From the NCBI GenBank assembly GCA_012728565.1, contig JAAYEV010000228.1, positions 1-51,161 on the forward strand: a stretch of DNA of 51,161 bases, in the 5' to 3' direction. This stretch comes from Clostridiales bacterium. GTDB lineage: Bacteria; Bacillota; Clostridia; Ch29. How positions within the stretch are numbered: position 1 is the stretch's first letter; each line of letters begins with the position of its first letter. The translations under genes and the position numbers were made by a program. A model generated the notes under the pieces. The model saw only the letters and a program-made list of their open reading frames with translations, had not been told where the DNA came from and did not search any database. Below, piece after piece: positions 33,439-41,163 of this stretch.

Positions 33439-34269
33439 ATGAAAAACAACAGCATAGGGTTTATAGGAGCCGGGTCAATAGCCCGCACCATGATTGCCGG
33501 TCTTGTTTCAAAGGGGGTAACAGACCGGAAAAGAATCTGGGTGACAAACAGGCAAAACCGGGAAAGCCTGCAAAAGCTGCGGGAAGAGTTTGGAGTGAAC
33601 TTTACTTACAGCAAGAAGGAGCTTTTGGAAAATGCCGGAATAATAATCATCGCGGTGAAACCCTCGGATATAACGACGGTGCTGGAAGAAATCAAGCCGG
33701 TTGTGGATGAAAGCCAGCTTCTCATATCGGTTGCTGCCGGGGTGACCACCCAATCCATAGAGGCTTGTATAGGCAGTAGGCCGGCGGTGGTCCGGTGTAT
33801 GCCCAACACCTCGTGCGCGGTGGGGGAATCGGCAACGGCAATAGCAGCGGGAATGTATGCAGGGGAGAAGCACCTTTCCGCAGCGCGCAAATTGTTTGGA
33901 GCACTGGGAGAAGCGGTGGTAGTTGACGAATCCAGCATGGACCTTGTCACCGGGCTTTCAGGCAGCGGTCCCGCATACTTTTACTACCTGGTTGAGCTTA
34001 TGGAAAAAACGGCGGTTGCTGCAGGCCTTTCAAGGGAGGTTGCCAGGAAGCTGCTGTTCCAGACCATTTACGGTGCGGCAAAGATGCTGAGGGATACCAA
34101 CGAAGACCCTTCCCTACTGAGGCAAAGGGTAACTTCCCCCGGTGGAACCACCTTTGCTGCGCTGGAAGTGCTTAAAAACATGGGCCTGGAGGATGCCGTA
34201 AATAAAGCCGTATTAAAGGCCGCTGTCCGCTCAAGGGAGTTGGGGGTTCAAAGCATAAGGCAGGGCTGA
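33439..34269 (+). CDS. proC: Pyrroline-5-carboxylate reductase
   Basis: Last step of proline synthesis, reducing P5C with NAD(P)H. It has 276 aa from ATG 33439 (GGGGGGAAAG upstream). The Rossmann motif GFIGAGSIARTMI starts at residue 6. The substrate/dimer segment SGSGPAYFYYLVELMEK is near 174-190, and RQRVTSPGGTT near 231. Control by a proline T-box fits the function. Confidence 0.97.
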   Translation: MKNNSIGFIGAGSIARTMIAGLVSKGVTDRKRIWVTNRQNRESLQKLREEFGVNFTYSKKELLENAGIIIIAVKPSDITTVLEEIKPVVDESQLLISVAAGVTTQSIEACIGSRPAVVRCMPNTSCAVGESATAIAAGMYAGEKHLSAARKLFGALGEAVVVDESSMDLVTGLSGSGPAYFYYLVELMEKTAVAAGLSREVARKLLFQTIYGAAKMLRDTNEDPSLLRQRVTSPGGTTFAALEVLKNMGLEDAVNKAVLKAAVRSRELGVQSIRQG

Positions 34270-34316
34270 CCCGCCGCCCTTTCGCGGCATTTTGCCTGTA
34301 CCTGCCCGTTGTTTAT

Positions 34317-35393
34317 TTACAGGACTTTCGCGCCCAGTATGGCAACATCATCGGGGAGCCTTCCCCCGGAGAATTTTTTAACCGATTCAATAACGTTCTC
34401 GACACTATCACCCTGTTCCAGTGCCCTTATTATGCCGTCCACGCCGAAGAATGCACCGGTACCGTTCCTGGCCTCGGTAATCCCGTCGGTATACAGGTAC
34501 AGGCTGTCGCCCTTTTCAAGGCGCAGCTTGTATTCCCGGTACCCGCAGCCCCGGGCAAGGCTGCATATGGGAAGACCCACACCCTCCACCACTGCGGCGC
34601 TGCCCCTTTTTAGCACTACCGGTGGGTTATGACCCGCATTGGAATAGGTGAAGACTGAATCTTCCGGATTGTAAATCCCGTATAGAATAGTAATGAAGAC
34701 CTCGTCGTCAAGTCCCAGGCCGAGGAATTTTTCCAGCAGACCCTCAAGCACCAGCGGCGGTGAACAGCCCTCCTCCGCAAGGGTTCTAACCGTCTGCCGC
34801 ACAAACATAGTCATCATGGAGGACATTACGCCGTGCCCCGCGATATCGAATATATAAACGGCGGTGTTTCGCCCCTCCACGGGAAAAACGTCAAACAGGT
34901 CTCCGCCCAGCATTTCGCAGGGAATGTACAGGTAATCCACCAAAAAACTGCCGTTCACCTCGCCTTTTTGGGGCAGCATCCTGTGCTGCAGTGTTTTGGC
35001 AAAGCAAAGGTCGTCGTTAAACTTCCTGTTCTGCTCCCTTATGCTTCTCTCCATGGCCTTTTCATTGGTTATATCACGGAAAACTTCCACCGCGCTGCAT
35101 ATCCTGCCCTGTTCATCCCTTACGGGAGAGCTGGCAACCGAGTACACCCTGCCGTTTACCGTCTCCTCCTTCTTATGAATCCTTCCGGTTCTGAGGGTTT
35201 CGTCGGTGATACAGTCGGGGCACGGGCTGTTGAGACCGAGGGCTTGGTAGCATTTCATGCCGGTAAAGTCACCCACCTGGTCCTTCATTGCCTTGTTCAT
35301 GAAAACAATGCGATGGTCGGGGTCTATCACCCTGACCCAGTCTATCATGCCGTTTATTATATCCAGTGAATATTTCCCCAATTTTTTATCCAT
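34317..35393 (-). CDS. PAS-PP2C (SpoIIE/RsbU-type) phosphatase
   Basis: A 358-aa cytoplasmic signalling protein. Residues about 10-115 are a PAS domain (MIDWVRVIDPDHRIVFMN) holding a cysteine cluster (CPDC at 58-61 and C48) that could bind a metal or haem. A short coiled coil follows (RSIREQNRKFNDDL). Residues about 150-358 are a PPM phosphatase with metal sites GGDLFDV, DIAGHGVMSSMM, YTDGITEARN and DDVAIL. Such proteins dephosphorylate anti-anti-sigma factors, but no STAS or kinase gene is nearby, so the partner is elsewhere. Confidence 0.9.
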   Translation of the reverse strand: MDKKLGKYSLDIINGMIDWVRVIDPDHRIVFMNKAMKDQVGDFTGMKCYQALGLNSPCPDCITDETLRTGRIHKKEETVNGRVYSVASSPVRDEQGRICSAVEVFRDITNEKAMERSIREQNRKFNDDLCFAKTLQHRMLPQKGEVNGSFLVDYLYIPCEMLGGDLFDVFPVEGRNTAVYIFDIAGHGVMSSMMTMFVRQTVRTLAEEGCSPPLVLEGLLEKFLGLGLDDEVFITILYGIYNPEDSVFTYSNAGHNPPVVLKRGSAAVVEGVGLPICSLARGCGYREYKLRLEKGDSLYLYTDGITEARNGTGAFFGVDGIIRALEQGDSVENVIESVKKFSGGRLPDDVAILGAKVL

Positions 35394-35482
35394 TGAATTC
35401 TCCCCGCCAAGCTTTGGTTTACTATTTCATTCGCTATAAACCCCCTCTTTCCTCCAGCCCTTTGACGAAATTTTAACCATAA

Positions 35483-35517
35483 TGCAAAATAAGAGCGGTC
35501 TCGCCGCTCTTATTTTA
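35483..35517. terminator. Bidirectional terminator after the thiamine operon
   Basis: AAAATAAGAGCGG and CCGCTCTTATTTT flank a 5-nt loop, starting right at the stop of the YkoF-like gene. Confidence 0.92.
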
Positions 35518-35796
35518 TCAGGAAATACTGCAGCCGCAGGTATTGGACAGCGTCACCACCATGGTGTACCTGACTCCCTTTTCCTCCATCCTCCGCTGTA
35601 TTTCCTCCAGGACCCCCATCACCGCTTCCCTTTCCCCCTTTATTATGGTGGACATTTCATTTACGCTGCTTGATACGCCGCCGCTTTTCCCAATAATGTC
35701 CACCACTTCCTTCACGGTGGCTATACAGTCCTCGGTATACAGCGGATAAAAGCTTACCTGGCAGGACACTATAGGGGTTTTTCCCATACCGCACAT
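35518..35796 (-). CDS. YkoF-like thiamine/HMP-binding protein
   Basis: A 92-aa protein from ATG 35796 (GGGGAGG upstream), overlapping the end of the methyltransferase gene by 28 bp. It shows the ferredoxin-like fold pattern of the YkoF/MTH1187 group (VSCQVSFYPLYTE, SSVNEMSTIIKGE, YTMVVTLSN) and ends with a NTCGCS motif. YkoF of B. subtilis binds thiamine in the ykoFEDC transporter operon. As the last gene of a TPP-riboswitch operon it probably binds a thiamine-type ligand. Confidence 0.75.
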   Translation of the reverse strand: MCGMGKTPIVSCQVSFYPLYTEDCIATVKEVVDIIGKSGGVSSSVNEMSTIIKGEREAVMGVLEEIQRRMEEKGVRYTMVVTLSNTCGCSIS

Positions 35797-36446
35797 ATAA
35801 ATCCTCCCCTTTCGGTCTTTGACAGCCTTTTTTCCTGCTCCCAGGAGATTTCCTCGGAACTTGCCGTTGGCGGTATAAACAAGCACTCGCCGTAGCCTTT
35901 AAGGTTTTCCCTGTCCAAGCTTTTAAGCTGTTCCATGGTAATAAATGATGCGTACTTGAATACGCTGTTTTCCTGGAAGTCCTTGCTGAGGTAGAGTTCC
36001 CCCCACTTGCTTTCAGGGTTTATGGTGCCGATAAGAAGTCTTCCCCCCGGTTTTAACACCCTGAACATTTCATTGTAAGCCCTCTGGGGCTCCTTTATGA
36101 ACTCGAAGGCGGCCATGGAAAACACCCCGTCAAAGTGATTGTCCGGGAAATCAAGGCTGTACACGTCCATCCGTTTGAATTCAATCCCCGGCTTTATTCC
36201 TTCCGCCTTCTTCCTTGCCACCGCCAGCATTTCCTCCGAAATGTCAATGCCCGTCACCTCGCACCCGTAACCTGCAAGCTTTAGGCTGAAATTGCCGGTA
36301 CCGCAGCCCACGTCCAGCACCCTCCAATGCTTCTTGGGCGGGAAAAGACTAAAGGCGAGACGGGTTTCGGTCTCATCGGCAAACTTCCCAATGCCACCCT
36401 TGTACCATTCGTCGTAATCCTTCGCTATCACATCGAAAACAGCCAT
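35769..36446 (-). CDS. Class I SAM-dependent methyltransferase
   Basis: A 225-aa methyltransferase of the UbiE/Methyltransf_11 group. The SAM loop VLDVGCGTG is at 43-51, the acidic ribose-binding residue is in VTGIDIS (D66), and motif III RVLKPGGRLLIG is near 133. The start follows AGGAGGCG. It is 12 bp after the ABC ATPase and overlaps the YkoF-like gene, so it is part of the TPP-controlled operon. The substrate is unknown; a methylase is unusual in thiamine transport operons. Confidence 0.85.
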   Translation of the reverse strand: MAVFDVIAKDYDEWYKGGIGKFADETETRLAFSLFPPKKHWRVLDVGCGTGNFSLKLAGYGCEVTGIDISEEMLAVARKKAEGIKPGIEFKRMDVYSLDFPDNHFDGVFSMAAFEFIKEPQRAYNEMFRVLKPGGRLLIGTINPESKWGELYLSKDFQENSVFKYASFITMEQLKSLDRENLKGYGECLFIPPTASSEEISWEQEKRLSKTERGGFICAVWEKPL

Positions 36447-36458
36447 GAACCGCGCCTC

Positions 36459-37193
36459 CTACAATAATTCTAATATGCTTTCCTTAAGCCGGTTGAACCT
36501 GTCCGAGGTAAAGGTTTTGCTCCCCCGGGGCCGGTCTATGTCCACCGTGAACACCCGCCTTACCGACGCCGGGCGCTCGGTGAAAAGGTATATCCTGTCG
36601 GAGAGGAATATCGCCTCGTCTATGTCGTGGGTAATAAACAGTATGGTGCTGCCAAGCTTCTCCAGGACCTGGAGCAGCCATTCCTGCATTTTTCTCCTGG
36701 TTATGGCGTCCAAGCCGCCGAAGGGCTCGTCCAGCAGCATTATATCGCTTTTGAACATGTAAGTCCTAAGAAGCGCTGCCCTCTGCCTCATACCCCCCGA
36801 GAGCTGGGAGGGATACCTGTCCTGGAAGCCCTCGAGGCCGAACACCGGGAAATATTTGTCGGCCTGCGCCCTTGCCTTTTCTATGCCCTCTCCCCTTATT
36901 ACAAGGGGTATAATGACGTTGTCCATTATGGTCCTCCAGGGAAACAGGAGGTCCTTCTGGTGCATATAGCTCACCCGCCCCGGTTTGCCGGTATGGTCTT
37001 CGCCGTCTATCAAGACCTTACCCGCATCGGGTTTAATAAGCCCGGAGATTATGTTAAACAAAGTGCTTTTGCCGCAGCCGCTAGGACCCAGTATGGACAC
37101 CAGTTCCCTTTCATCGGCATAAAGCGATATATCCTCCAGCACCCTTAGGTCCTCGTATTTGCTGGATATGCCGGTAACCTCGATCTTTTTCAT
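36459..37193 (-). CDS. thiZ: ABC transporter ATPase (ThiZ-like)
   Basis: A 244-aa ATPase of the nitrate/taurine/pyrimidine group. Walker A GPSGCGKST is at 36-44, the Q-loop is in YMHQKDLLFPW, the ABC signature LSGGMRQRA is at 131-139, Walker B IMLLDEPFGGLD follows, and the H-loop is FITHDIDEA. It begins 2 bp after the binding-protein stop. Context with a ThiY-like protein under a TPP riboswitch indicates uptake of thiamine pyrimidine precursors. Confidence 0.88.
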   Translation of the reverse strand: MKKIEVTGISSKYEDLRVLEDISLYADERELVSILGPSGCGKSTLFNIISGLIKPDAGKVLIDGEDHTGKPGRVSYMHQKDLLFPWRTIMDNVIIPLVIRGEGIEKARAQADKYFPVFGLEGFQDRYPSQLSGGMRQRAALLRTYMFKSDIMLLDEPFGGLDAITRRKMQEWLLQVLEKLGSTILFITHDIDEAIFLSDRIYLFTERPASVRRVFTVDIDRPRGSKTFTSDRFNRLKESILELL

Positions 37194-37195
37194 GG

Positions 37196-38176
37196 CTACT
37201 CTCCCGACAGGAACTCATTGGTAAAGGCCTTATCAACGTCCAACATGCTCTCTATCAGGTCCCTTTCATACATCCATGTTGCATAGCTTTCCCAAATTTC
37301 CCTTTTCATAAGTCCCCAGGCCGGAGCATCGGACTGGTACTCTTTGCTTAGGAATTTTTGGCTCTCTATCACCAGCTCCCTGTCCAGCTCGGGGGAGACT
37401 TTAAGCAAGAACTCCGCCGCCTCTTCCGGCTTTTCTATGCAGTACTCGTATCCCTTTGTCACCGCCCTCAAAAACCCTTTAACCAGGTCGGGGTTTTGGC
37501 CTATGGTTTCCTCGGAAGCTATAATAACCGGCGTATAAAAGTCCAGGGCTTCGTCCTCTTCCCGAAGGTTTATAAAATTCAGGTCAATACCCCTAAGCTC
37601 TGCGGCCACCCCGTCCCAGCCGTAGTAAATCCAAGTAAAGTCCACGTCCTTGGTTACGCTGGTGAAAAAGTCCGCGGAACCTATGGACACCATCTCCAGC
37701 TTGTCAAAGTCGGCGCCGTACTTGTCCATCATGGCCCTTAGTACCGCCTCCTCCATCGGCGAGCCCCATCCGCCGTACTTTTTGCCCTCAAAATCGGCGG
37801 GAGTTTTTATTCCCTTTTCCACCGGGGATGCAAACCCCGAGGTGTTGTGCTGTATAATGGCAGCTATGGCAACCACCGGTATCCCTTCCACCCGGGCATG
37901 GGTTACCTCTTCCTGGTAGCTTATCCCGAACTCCGCATGTCCTGCGGCCACCAACTGGGCGGTACCCCCTTCGTTCACCTGGAGTATCTCCACCTCCAGC
38001 CCTTCCTCTTCAAAATATCCCAGCTCCTGCGCTGCGTACAGCCCGGTGTGGTTTGTATTTGGCACCCAGTCCAGCAGCACCGTCACCTTACCGCCTTCGC
38101 CTGCGGAATCGCTTTTGCATGAAACCACCGATAACGCCAGTGCGAGTATAATCATTAACACTAAAGCCTTTTTCAT
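37196..38176 (-). CDS. thiY: ThiY-like substrate-binding lipoprotein
   Basis: A 326-aa NMT1/THI5-like binding protein. Start ATG 38176 has GGAGG 8 bp upstream. The lipoprotein signal is LVLMIILALALSVVSC with Cys21. The mature part opens with VLLDWVPNTNHTGLYAAQELG, the hallmark of ThiY/THI5-type proteins that bind formylaminopyrimidine or HMP. The product delivers the pyrimidine to the ThiX/ThiZ-like transporter. The exact ligand is inferred. Confidence 0.9.
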   Translation of the reverse strand: MKKALVLMIILALALSVVSCKSDSAGEGGKVTVLLDWVPNTNHTGLYAAQELGYFEEEGLEVEILQVNEGGTAQLVAAGHAEFGISYQEEVTHARVEGIPVVAIAAIIQHNTSGFASPVEKGIKTPADFEGKKYGGWGSPMEEAVLRAMMDKYGADFDKLEMVSIGSADFFTSVTKDVDFTWIYYGWDGVAAELRGIDLNFINLREEDEALDFYTPVIIASEETIGQNPDLVKGFLRAVTKGYEYCIEKPEEAAEFLLKVSPELDRELVIESQKFLSKEYQSDAPAWGLMKREIWESYATWMYERDLIESMLDVDKAFTNEFLSGE

Positions 38177-38196
38177 AACGCATTCCTCCAAGTTTT

Positions 38197-39060
38197 CTAT
38201 TCTTCCTGTCGGGCCGCGTATTTCGCCCAGGGCATAAGCCAGCCCTCCAGAAGTTTTATTATTTCAAAAACCCCAAGGCTCAGCACCGTTATAACTATTA
38301 TGGCGGCAAAGGTCTTGTCCACCGCGAAGGAATGCATGGACCTTCGCATGAACTCGCCAAGGCCCGCCTTTGCCCCCAGCCATTCGCCGATGACTGCGCC
38401 CATAATGCTGTAGGCCGCCGATATTTTCATGCCGGAAAACAGCGAGGGCAGCGCCCCGGGCAGTTTAAGCAGCCGGAAGATTTGCATCCGGCTTGCGCCC
38501 ATGCTTTTTAAAAGGTCGTACATCTCCCCGTCCACTCCCTGGAGACCTCCCATAAAGCTTACAACCACCGGGAAAAAACATACAAGGGTAACCACTATCA
38601 CCTTGGGCAGCAGCCCGTACCCGAACCAAATAACAAAAAGGGGCGCTATGGTTATTATCGGGATGGTCTGGCTTATGACAAGGATTGGATACAGTGCCTT
38701 CTTAATCACCGGCACGCCGTCCATCACAAAGGCCAGCACAAAGGATACCGCAACGGCTATGACAAACCCGGTCATAGCTTCGTAAAGGGTAACCCGGGTA
38801 TGACCGGCTATTATCGGGAAGCTTTTGACAAGGGATACCGCAACCTGCGACGGGGCGGGCAGAATAAAGTCCGGCACACCGCCCAGCCTTACGCCGGCCT
38901 CCCACAGGGCAGCCAGTATAAGGCCCGCCGCCAGCTGGGGCCCCAAGTCCCTCCTTCCGCCTGTACCCGGCTGCCGCCACCGGCCGTGCTTCCGTCGAAC
39001 CCCCGGCAGCGGACGGCAGCCAAGGTCCTTCTTACTCCCTGTACTTGCCGACCTTTTCAT
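38197..39060 (-). CDS. thiX: ABC transporter permease (ThiX-like)
   Basis: A 287-aa permease of the NitT/TauT type. A basic N-terminal 45 residues precedes about six membrane helices. The EAA loop is seen near GLQGVDGEMYDLLKSMGASR. It overlaps the preceding thiamine-binding-type gene by 28 bp and is followed directly by the ThiY-like gene. The long basic N-terminus could mean a later start; the ATG 39060 has only a modest ribosome binding site. Confidence 0.85.
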   Translation of the reverse strand: MKRSASTGSKKDLGCRPLPGVRRKHGRWRQPGTGGRRDLGPQLAAGLILAALWEAGVRLGGVPDFILPAPSQVAVSLVKSFPIIAGHTRVTLYEAMTGFVIAVAVSFVLAFVMDGVPVIKKALYPILVISQTIPIITIAPLFVIWFGYGLLPKVIVVTLVCFFPVVVSFMGGLQGVDGEMYDLLKSMGASRMQIFRLLKLPGALPSLFSGMKISAAYSIMGAVIGEWLGAKAGLGEFMRRSMHSFAVDKTFAAIIVITVLSLGVFEIIKLLEGWLMPWAKYAARQEE

Positions 39061-39388
39061 CCATGGTCACGCCTTCCTTTTTATAGTCAATCTTAACTAT
39101 TGATACAACCCTGCTTGCACCCTGTTCGGCGCATAACTCCTGGGCCCTTTTCACTATCTCAAGCAGCCGGTCCAACTCCCCCTCCATGGTGGTTTCCATC
39201 GGCCCTACCTCGTATTTCACGCCGCTTTGCGCAATCATGCTTATAACCCTGTCCACCACCGGGTAGATGCGCTCCTCCGGCACCACCGGCAGCACCTGCA
39301 GACTTACGTTTACACTTGCCGTTTTGCTCACCCCCAGTACATTGGAATATTTATTCCCCCGGCCCGCCCGCAGCAGCGGCCCACCCAA
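39032..39388 (-). CDS. MTH1187-family thiamine-binding-type protein
   Basis: Up to 118 aa from TTG 39388; a GTG at 39331 (99 aa, VSKTASVNVSLQVLP) fits the family length better, but neither has a strong ribosome binding site. The fold pattern VNVSLQVLPVVPEE, VGPMETTMEGELDRLLEIVK and VVSIVKID is that of the MTH1187/YkoF-like group. It is the first gene after the TPP riboswitch, so it probably binds thiamine or a precursor, perhaps as a sensor or chaperone. Confidence 0.78.
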   Translation of the reverse strand: MGGPLLRAGRGNKYSNVLGVSKTASVNVSLQVLPVVPEERIYPVVDRVISMIAQSGVKYEVGPMETTMEGELDRLLEIVKRAQELCAEQGASRVVSIVKIDYKKEGVTMDEKVGKYRE

Positions 39389-39437
39389 TCCAAGTCCGCC
39401 GTGTAATACCCGGTATTATGTAAGTATAGGCATACAC

Positions 39438-39477
39438 GAAACAGAAACTGCCCGTCCCTTAAACGGGTAACGGGCAG
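39438..39477 (-). terminator. Expression-platform terminator of the TPP riboswitch
   Basis: On the minus strand CTGCCCGT and ACGGGCAG form a hairpin with inner CCCG/GGG pairing, followed by TTTCTGTTTC. It ends 50 bp before the first gene. Confidence 0.85.
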
Positions 39478-39487
39478 CAAAAACTAA

Positions 39488-39570
39488 CTTCCTACGCTGG
39501 CATTACCCAGATCAGGTATAAGGGTCGGAATGCATCCCTCTCAGCCGGCCGAAAACCAGCTCCCCTGTAA
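39488..39570 (-). ncRNA. TPP riboswitch (THI element)
   Basis: Canonical conserved parts on the minus strand: CAGGGGAGC, GCTGAGAGGGA, CCTTATACCTGATCTGG and GTAATGCCAGCGTAGGAAG. With the following terminator it should switch the transporter operon off when TPP is plentiful. Confidence 0.98.
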
Positions 39571-39587
39571 TTATTCGGTTCAACTAA

Positions 39588-39616
39588 ATTATATCACAAC
39601 TACAAAATATAGTTAA
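39588..39616 (-). promoter_or_regulatory. Promoter of the thiamine operon
   Basis: TTAACT (39611-39616), 17-bp spacer, TATAAT (39588-39593). The -35 contains the lplA stop codon. Confidence 0.75.
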
Positions 39617-40602
39617 CCCGAAAACATAATTTCCAACAGTTCATTCCGGGTTATAGGCCCGAAATAGGAAGTAAGGTCCATTCCTTCCATGGCCTTTTCA
39701 ACCGTTTGTGGGTCGTATTTCAACCCCTTAAGCCCGGCCTCAAAGCCTTCGGTCTCCAGTACACCCAGGTAGTCTCCGTAAAATTTGCATTCCCTTATAA
39801 GTCCTTCCTTGATATGAATGAAAACTCCCACCTTTCCGCCGGGGAAACGCTTCTCGAAGCGGTAATTAAACGGGGGGGATTCGCCATAGGTCCAGGCCCA
39901 GGATGCGAACTTATCCCTGGCGGTCTCGGATATCCGGAGAATAGCCTCCTCCGGGAGTTTTATCTCCTCGGATTCATAATCGTTGGACAGCCTTCTTTGA
40001 AGGCGTTCCCGGAACTCGTCTATGGTCATATCCTCCTTCAGAAACTCCCGAATGTTGCCCACCCGGCTTCGGATGGACTTTATACCCTTGGACTCTATCT
40101 TGTCGGCTGATACGTTCAGGGCTTCCGCCAGGTCCTCGATGTTCACATCAAAGAGCAGGGTCCCGTGGTGCAAAAATTTCCTCCGGTACAGTCGCTGGGC
40201 ATTGCCGGATATTTTCTTGCCATAGGCGACGATATCGTTTCTTCCCACCAGCGTGGCATCCACGCCGAGTTCTCTAAGTACATTTATAATCGGGTTCACA
40301 AAAACCGAAAAGTTTATGGGCCGCCCCGGCTCCACGCGGGATATAAACGTGAAATTCAAATTTCCCAGGTCGTGGTAGACCGCTCCTCCCCCGGAAATCC
40401 TTCTTACCACCTTGATACCCCGTTCCTTTACAAACCGCTGGTTGATTTCCTCCAGCGTATTCTGATTTCTACCTATGATAATGGAAGGCTCGTTCTGCCA
40501 AAGCAGGAAATAGTCTTCCCCCGGGTCCACGTGCATCAGGCAGTATTCCTCCAAGGCAATATTGAAATAGGGATTAGTACTGTTATTGATTATGTATCTC
40601 AT
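39613..40602 (-). CDS. lplA: Lipoate-protein ligase A
   Basis: A 329-aa enzyme that activates lipoate with ATP and joins it to lysine of target domains, here probably GcvH. Motifs are RRISGGGAVYHD (67-78), GKKISGNAQ with the catalytic lysine near 128-136, and HGTLLFDV. The C-terminal accessory domain is present (FEKRFPGGKVGVFIHIKEG). The neighbourhood of the glycine cleavage operon supports this target. An AGGAGCGG site precedes the start. Confidence 0.95.
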   Translation of the reverse strand: MRYIINNSTNPYFNIALEEYCLMHVDPGEDYFLLWQNEPSIIIGRNQNTLEEINQRFVKERGIKVVRRISGGGAVYHDLGNLNFTFISRVEPGRPINFSVFVNPIINVLRELGVDATLVGRNDIVAYGKKISGNAQRLYRRKFLHHGTLLFDVNIEDLAEALNVSADKIESKGIKSIRSRVGNIREFLKEDMTIDEFRERLQRRLSNDYESEEIKLPEEAILRISETARDKFASWAWTYGESPPFNYRFEKRFPGGKVGVFIHIKEGLIRECKFYGDYLGVLETEGFEAGLKGLKYDPQTVEKAMEGMDLTSYFGPITRNELLEIMFSG

Positions 40603-40762
40603 AGCATACCCGCTCCTGTGTCAATATTTTTTATAAGACTGCCGCCAATACCGTTTTTTCGGCCCGTTTCTTGAACTCATATGCACTGCGCAAAAACGCA
40701 AGTTCCGGGACCGGCGGCACTGGCGGCGGGATAAGCGGCGCCGCGTTCCCGTATAACTATTT

Positions 40763-40803
40763 ATAAAACAGCCTTTAGCCGAAACGGCAAAAGGCTGTTT
40801 TAT
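40763..40803. terminator. Terminator of the gcv operon
   Basis: TATAAAACAGCCTTT and AAAGGCTGTTTTATA flank a GCCG-CGGC inner pair: a long near-perfect stem with T-rich ends, 18 bp after the small UGA-containing gene. Confidence 0.93.
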
Positions 40804-40821
40804 ACCAAGACCCTATTGGAT

Positions 40822-41121
40822 TCAGGACTGCAGCTGATACCGGAAGATCAGCGTGGCTTTTCCTTTCCTCTCCTTAATATCGGCCTTTAATATTTCCGCC
40901 ACCTTCCCATCGTCCAGCGTGACCTGGGTACCCTCCAGTGCTTCAATATATTCCTTTAGCCCTTCAACTTGCTCCGGGCCCACTTCTTTCATGACGCCCC
41001 ATGCGCCTGCAAGCACGCTTGCAGGGTTTCATGTGGAGCAGGCCTTCTCCAGCCTTTCCTTCACCGAAGCAGCAATGGCATCCTTAAAAGCTTTTTGGTA
41101 GTTCCCGTCCGCTGCGAACAT
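40822..41121 (-). CDS. Candidate selenoprotein or interrupted gene (99 codons, in-frame UGA)
   Basis: ATG 41121 follows AAGGGGTG by 5 bp. The frame reads FAADGNYQKAFKDA..., reaches Cys28-Ser29-Thr30 and then TGA at codon 31 (41029-41031). It stays open for 68 more codons (NPASVLAGAWG, then VTLDDGKVAEIL) to a second TGA at 40822. The internal UGA gives a CxxU pattern, as in redox selenoproteins. A perfect hairpin starts 3 nt after it. It lies 42 bp after gcvPB and before the operon terminator. The family is not recognised. Alternatives are a nonsense mutation (Trp or Arg codon) or a sequence error. Confidence 0.55.
41006..41025 (-). promoter_or_regulatory. Perfect hairpin downstream of the in-frame UGA (SECIS-like)
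   Basis: CCTGCAAGC-GT-GCTTGCAGG on the minus strand, a 20-nt perfect dyad with GU at its tip. The loop lies about 12 nt after the UGA, somewhat closer than the usual bacterial SECIS distance, so assignment is tentative. Confidence 0.45.
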
Positions 41122-41163
41122 TATGTCACCCCTTGTCATTTTACTATTAAATTTCAATCCTTC

